A DNA stretch of 64,000 nucleotides from Rhyacophila brunnea. Its lineage: Eukaryota; Arthropoda; Insecta; Trichoptera; Rhyacophilidae. This document shows, one piece after another, positions 58,941-64,000 of this stretch; the stretch's first letter is position 1; each line of letters opens with the position of its first letter. Location of the stretch: assembly GCA_022495005.1 (NCBI GenBank), contig JAGYXB010001062.1, positions 682,001 through 746,000 of the forward strand, in the 5' to 3' direction. The notes below the pieces were generated by a model that worked only from the letters and a program-made list of their open reading frames with translations, searched no databases and was not told the origin of the DNA. A program made the position numbers and the translations under genes.

Positions 58941-59639
58941 AAAGCTCACTTGATAGCGTGGGGATCTCAGTCTTGGGTATCTGCTTCTGAAACATTCCCA
59001 GACGTAAACAATTGCTGATGCTTCATATCTAAAAATAGGGCTATTGTTTAATTTAATAAAACGCATTTTTTTAGTACTTATTTCACTTCTAATCAATAAA
59101 TTAGGACCGGTTTCATCCGCCTCAGAGGGACATTTTCAACTAAATACATTATTTTTAAAAACAATATTTATCAAACAAAATCCAAAGCGACAGAAATAAT
59201 ATAACAATATGTACATTAATTATCCGTCCAGTAATACCTTCCCAATAATAAATTATTGACGTTGGACATTAATATTTCATACTACATCAGGGGCACTAAA
59301 CAAATTATTATAAAATATTAACAAAACACAAAATATGAAACAATCAACACTTACAATAACATTAATATCAACAAATGTTTATGATTAGTCAAAATTTACA
59401 ATAAAATATATATAAAAAATAAAATCAATAATATTATCAATTGAAGTAAGATCGAATACAAAAAGAAATACAACCAAAATATGAGTCAAAATGAAATAAA
59501 AATAAAAATAATAAATAATTCACAATATATAAAGTTATGTTATAACAATCCCAAATATTAAATAGGGTATGATAACGGAGAAGACACAAAATATAATTGA
59601 TCATTTAACAAATTAGAATTGGGCAAAAATTTATACCTA

Positions 59640-60240
59640 TTAATTTCTAGGATTTTCTGTTTATCCAATTTTATTGATTTCTCATTCAAAATGCAGGATT
59701 TTAAAAATTTTAATGATATTAAACGAGTGATTATTTAAACATAAATTATTTCCAAAAGATGAAGATTCATTACCATTTTTGGCACAGACTAAATGTTATT
59801 TGATCCTAGTGGTCCCGTTTGTCCAACACATTTGGCGTCACAAGAGTCATAACTTAATAGATAAATTCCACTTTGGTTAAGTTTATCTAATCTATCTTTA
59901 GTATTCACCAGTATTGAATTCAAAGTTTGGGTGTTGTAAAATGTTACATTGAAAAGATTTTTTATCTATTTTTCTTGAAATATTCTCAGACACTCTTCCT
60001 AGGAAACATAATCTAACCCAGCGTTTTTTAACACTGACTTCATCTATCACCAAGCTAGAGGTCACATTTAATAAAGCTATTTTTTTAGATTTTTTGGCTA
60101 GAATGCGATCAATCAAACGTGAGTCATAATTGTTATTAAAAGCGATTTGTTTAATCGTCTTTAACTCCAAAGCAAAACTATTTACGGACATAGGAACCAT
60201 TAATAAACGATTTATAAAAGCATGAAACACTGATAATTTA
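59640..60240 (-). pseudogene. Penelope-like element: region after the reverse transcriptase and GIY-YIG endonuclease start
   Basis: The minus frame 60230-59898 reads VFHAFINRLLMVPMSVNSFA, LELKTIKQIAFNNNY, then RWVRLCFLGRVSENISRK, the linker found between reverse transcriptase and endonuclease in Penelope-like elements. After a frameshift, about 59880-59815 gives QSGIYLLSYDSCDAKCVGQT, the GIY-YIG signature with the second half changed to CVG. Homology fades by about 59640. Broken and non-functional. Confidence 0.75.
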
Positions 60241-60301
60241 TGTGAAATATGGTGTATAGAAGAGTTATTAATAATATTGTCACTGAAGGTATCCTTTTGA
60301 C

Positions 60302-60725
60302 TTGGACTTTATGGACATGAAGAATCTTAATCCAATGTTGACAAAAGACATAAAATCTGTGATTGATTGTTGCATAGACCAGAATTTCTTTAAATTGAAT
60401 GGAAGCATATATCGACAAATTAATGGCTTGGCAATGGTCAGTCCCATATCACCTATTTTGGCACATTTCTTCATGGATATAGTGGAATCTAAGGTAAGCA
60501 AATTAAATTCATTTAGGAATATCATTTACTGGTATAGATATGTAGATGATATCTTAGCTTTGTGGTCAGGTACGGAAAGACAATTGGATATTTTTTTTAA
60601 AGACATAAAAAGTATTAATAAGTCAATTCAATTCACAATGGAACTTGGGAACATATCGTAAAAAGGCAGTATCATTATCATTAATTCAACACATATTGTC
60701 GAGATTTCTATATTTAGAAAGTTGA
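60302..60725 (+). pseudogene. Penelope-like reverse transcriptase fragment, opposite orientation
   Basis: The plus frame 60302-60661 reads NFFKLNGSIYRQINGLAMVS, PISPILAHFFMDIVESKV and YWYRYVDDILALWSGTERQL, with the catalytic YVDD at 60539-60550 (residues 80-83). This is the palm of Penelope-type reverse transcriptases. After a stop at 60659 the homology continues weakly to about 60725 (IVEISIFRK, the F.IYRK motif). It points away from the other Penelope piece only 60 bp to its left, so the two are an inverted pair or a rearranged element. Confidence 0.8.
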
Positions 60726-62059
60726 TTGAAATGTTATATATTAGAGAAAAATATTTTATTCTATAATATTCATATTATTTACGCTTGAAATAAAGATGCA
60801 TATTACAGTTTGCAACAAGTTTAATATTTCCAAAGTCATACCTATATGGATTGACCGCTTAAGATTAATCTTAATTCTCAGAATTTCTATCAAAAAATAA
60901 CAGCAAACCCAGCTACTTTATGGCAAGTTAACTATATTTTAATTTAACGGCAAAACAATGGCTTCGCGAAAATTCGATTTAACCTTTGTGCGTTTTGCAC
61001 AGTAAAATTTTCTAAGTGCACCACTAGTAGGTATACTAGTATGCATTATGTAACAACCATTGTCGTAAAATCTGCGATGTATCCTTAAACGATTAAATCA
61101 ATTATAAAATATGTATATTTAGAAATAAATATAATAATCTATCAACTTTCGCTAACTACATCCTCTTGATCCTCGTATTTTTCAATTAAATGTGTTAATT
61201 CTATTTACTTTGATAGAAAGGCATTGTATTAATCAACATAAAATATAATTTATAATTATTGTTTAGGCCAATTATGGTAGCGCAATCCCCATTTAAATTT
61301 CCTACTCACGTCCATAATTATTATCGTGCTCCAGGCACTGCAGTATCAGATACATTAAAAAATAAATGGCAGGCAGTTATCTTCAGATCATAAACGCGTC
61401 AATGCGTATACTCGTTTGACCCTAGCGTCATCGAAGATGTAATTCGATTACGAATTACGGTTCGCCCAATACCGCGTAAATCACCGTAATTCATAAACAA
61501 TAAAACTCATTACCCAACTATTTATTCAACAAACTACAGAGTGACTCAAATGGTACCGGGAGAGTGGTAGTGCTAGTGAGTGAGAACCAGACCACGAAGC
61601 CAGCTCAGCTCGCCTGCCTCATCATCATTAAAGGTATCTGGAATCCATGGTAGAACCCCCCTCCTCCAGCATCCAAATCATCTCCTTCCTATTAAAGTCT
61701 ACTAAAAAGCGTTTCCAATTATATTACGTAACCATCTGGACTATTTTCATAGTATGCTTAGTTGTTATATATAATATATTCTATTGATCCGGTTTTCATA
61801 AAATATTATCAAAATATCTTGGCTTAAACCACTAGTTAATATTTATTTATAGTATAAATATAAAGCTTACCAAGAAATACATTCTTATATTCAATAGTTA
61901 ACTGTTTATCTCCAAAATGGTCGTTGATTCTCGGTGTTTTCTCCTCTTTCTATCCCTGAAACAAAGTTGATGAAATGTATGATGTAATCTGTAAAAACAC
62001 AATAATATTGCCATCTGGTAATATTTTATAGATTTTTCTTATACCGTTTCCGACTCCAG
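60726..62059. other. no gene recognised
   Basis: AT-rich with a GC-richer patch at 61540-61680 without an open frame. CCAATTATGGTAGCGCAATC near 61270 weakly resembles the inverted end word of the repeats at 22925 and 34526. Confidence 0.35.
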
Positions 62060-62215
62060 TACGATCATACGGGTCTCCACAGAGTGGAAGTTGTATTAAC
62101 GGATTTTGATTTTTACGATAAATGAATTATGGCCACTTGCTGCCATACTTTGGTTCAAACACCCTGAACCCGGGATCCACAACATTATAAACTGCAGTAA
62201 ACCTTCGACCATCGT
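62060..62215 (-). repeat. tRNA-derived SINE, family A (old copy)
   Basis: On the minus strand the head end CCGGGTTCAGGGTG, GTTTGAACCAAAGTATGG, AGCAAGTGGCCATAATTC, TCCGTTAATACAACTTCCAC and CTCTGTGGAGACCCGTATGATC keep the family A order. Strongly diverged. Confidence 0.65.
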
Positions 62216-63332
62216 AGGCGTAATAATAATCAAAGAAAATTTTACTATAAACTATCGTGAAAACTGATAAAATATAATATAGAAAGTAAAAATGCGTTTT
62301 GAGATGTTAATCTTTTTTGAGTATTTGGTTGTGGAAAATAATAAATATTATCAATGTATTATTTAGTATATAAAATATCGAAAATATATACATGTTTCAT
62401 GCTTATGCTTAGGTACAAAATCTAAGTTAAGTATATATTTTTTAAATTCTTAAGACAGGACATTAAAGAATAGAAACATCTGAAAACCAGTAAGAGAGGA
62501 AAGTGCTTAACCACATTAGTTAGTCAAATCCCAGTACACAAAACGAATTAAAATCACCAAGTTTAAAAGCCGACTGCGTAAGTTTTAGTATGAACGTTTC
62601 AGCTGGGATTTTTTCATCTGGTTCGCGGGGAAACGTGTTCGGACAGAACTCAGACAGACAGAAAACAAAGCGGGATCAACAACAATACCCTCACCACTTT
62701 TGCTCTGCCGCCATTATTTTTACATGTTCCACTTTTGTGATGTCGTATTAGGTCGCCGGGGCGGATGTCTCTCTACTCCCTTTGACAGAAATCGTTCCCA
62801 AACTTTACCAAATCCATGTTATTTTATGATATTTATAGAATTTATTAAAAATTATGTAATTTGGTATTAAATTAGGACGACACTTATTCAATAATATATA
62901 TCAGTGACGTGCGGTCATAGATGCTGTAGTGTAGATATATAGCATGCCCAGAAATATTCGTAAACATGAATGCAATACTATTATGCAATCGGATGGTACT
63001 TATATAATATTATCCCTTATATACCTTATAGACCTGGCAGACTGTGCAAGTATTTGCAGTAGCATACTCTCTCCCAGTGTTTTTAAAAACAATCTGATAA
63101 AGTCTAAAAACACACAATGCAAATATACCATAATTATTATAACATATCAATTGCTCTCCAATAAAATTATGAGCATAAGTTGTGAACATCTATTGAATTT
63201 ATAACCTGAAGTATAACGATTCTACTTGCTTATTAGAGAAATTTCCAATCATATTGGCCTCAATGATGACTTTTTTGATTATAACCTGTCCTGATCGAAA
63301 AGACGGCAAACCAAATACTGCATGTTCAAGCA
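62216..63332. other. no gene recognised
   Basis: AT-rich. A plus frame at 62944-63204 has no family resemblance. Confidence 0.35.
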
Positions 63333-63385
63333 GTGGCGCACCCAGGGGGGGGCAAGGGGCCTTGCCCCCCCCCCCCAAAAACATT
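63333..63385 (+). repeat. G/C-run transposon terminus
   Basis: CAGTGGCGCACCCAGGGG followed by GCAAGGGGCCTTGCC and a C run forms a strong local hairpin (G block against C block). CAGTGGCG(C/T)ACCCAGG is a start I know from insect DNA-transposon ends. The matching other end was not found. Confidence 0.5.
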
Positions 63386-63584
63386 GAAATTGAAAGCCAA
63401 TAGATTAGACAAATAAAAATATGGCAAAAAAATGATTTGAAATTCTCCAGCACCCTCTTAAGAAAAATTTCTTAGATTTTAATTTCTAACACAAAAATTT
63501 CGAAACACTTATGTCAGGTTTTTTTAGAAACCCAATACCTAAGGGGACTGTCAAAGTCCACCCGAATTCCGGAGTGGTGTAGGT

Positions 63585-63964
63585 CATGGCTGGGGAGGGC
63601 TGACAGGGCTCTAGCCTGGGGGCCCGGGCTCTGGGGGGCCCGGCGTGTCGAGTTGACCAGATAAGTGAGATAAACACACATCATAAATTAGCTTCAATAG
63701 TATTTCATCAACAAATTTTCAAAAACTTATATAATTTGCAATATATTTTTTGATTATTATGTGTCGATACTCGACAGCTCCATTATTAAAGTACATGTAT
63801 TGAAAATCACCAATAATTCACTGTATAAGTACCCTTAATTTGAACTAAAATACAATTTGAAAAACGTTAATGTAGTGTTTCACACTGCATTTAATCTTAG
63901 CGGTAGGTAGGGGGCCCGCCAAATATCCTAGCCTGAGGGCCCGTATCAGGATGTGGGGACCATG
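63585..63964. mobile_element. GC-rich hAT-like MITE, complete copy
   Basis: Flanks GTGTAGGT (63577-63584) and GTATAGGT (63965-63972) are an 8-bp duplication with one mismatch. The ends are CATGGCTGGGGAGGG and, read inward, CATGGTCCCCACATCC. Inside are GCTGACAGGGCTCTAGCCTG, GGGGGCCCGG, ATAAGTGAGATAAACACACA, and at the far side TAGGTAGGGGGCCCGCC. It is the inverse of the copy at 10561-10873 and matches the left end of 38471-38600. The GGGGGGCCCGG block is duplicated here. Confidence 0.85.
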
Positions 63965-64000
63965 GTATAGGTACACCGAGTGCAATAGACAAAAGACCGA

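Noticed and set aside
63199..63677. Minus frames rich in G, P and A near 63.2-63.7 kb
   Set aside because: They translate the G/C runs of the transposon terminus and of the GC-rich MITE, not a gene.
1..64000. CRISPR arrays, bacterial operons, phage or plasmid features
   Set aside because: No regularly spaced repeats with unique spacers, no ribosome-binding-site-led gene clusters. AT-rich DNA with SINEs, LINEs, a Helitron and MITEs is eukaryotic.

Overview
This is eukaryotic, strongly AT-rich, gene-poor DNA, most likely from a hemipteran insect and possibly an aphid-like one. The grounds are interstitial TTAGG telomere-type repeats, many TAGGTAC/GTACCTA words, and mobile-element families I associate with sap-sucking insects. 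The species call is inference. No intact host gene was found. I looked for open reading frames, splice signals, tRNA genes, rRNA, CRISPR arrays and bacterial-style operons; almost everything recognisable is a transposable element in some stage of decay.

Layout. 0-10 kb: 3' ends of three non-LTR retrotransposons (left edge; 7.7-8.0 kb; 8.5 kb), tRNA-derived SINEs, an inverted-repeat MITE at 6.0 kb and a TTAGG tract at 8.4 kb. 10-20 kb: a GC-rich hAT-like MITE with a perfect 8-bp target duplication, an 845-bp inverted-repeat element with TGCATAT subterminal motifs, SINEs, decayed mariner and pogo/Tigger transposons, and a 1.85-kb TTAA-flanked foldback element holding a retrotransposon fragment. 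20-31 kb: another retrotransposon tail, a hAT MITE, a 2.2-kb Helitron with both termini and a broken N-terminal Rep/helicase gene, an unrecognised minus-strand reading frame split by a hAT MITE, and a jockey-like element with its FADD motif. 31-44 kb: dispersed repeats, inverted SINEs, a hAT element with a second MITE inside it, and a MITE whose centre carries TTAGG repeats. 44-54 kb: a 4.3-kb TTAA-bounded inverted-repeat structure, a SINE inserted inside retrotransposon coding sequence, another decayed retrotransposon and a PIF/Harbinger-like MITE. 54-64 kb: one candidate terminal host exon, a foldback element whose arms are a ~15-bp minisatellite, another retrotransposon tail, Penelope-like fragments in opposed orientation, and a GC-rich hAT-like MITE.

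The elements do not form a pathway. The window reads as a layered insertion record: insertions can be ordered in time where one lies inside another (SINE in retrotransposon at 50.4 kb, MITE in hAT at 38.5 kb, MITE in reading frame at 27.3 kb, retrotransposon in foldback at 18.5 kb). The least ordinary structures are the two TTAA-flanked long-inverted-repeat elements, the minisatellite-armed foldback, and the 26.9-28.1 kb reading frame with its tandem duplication.
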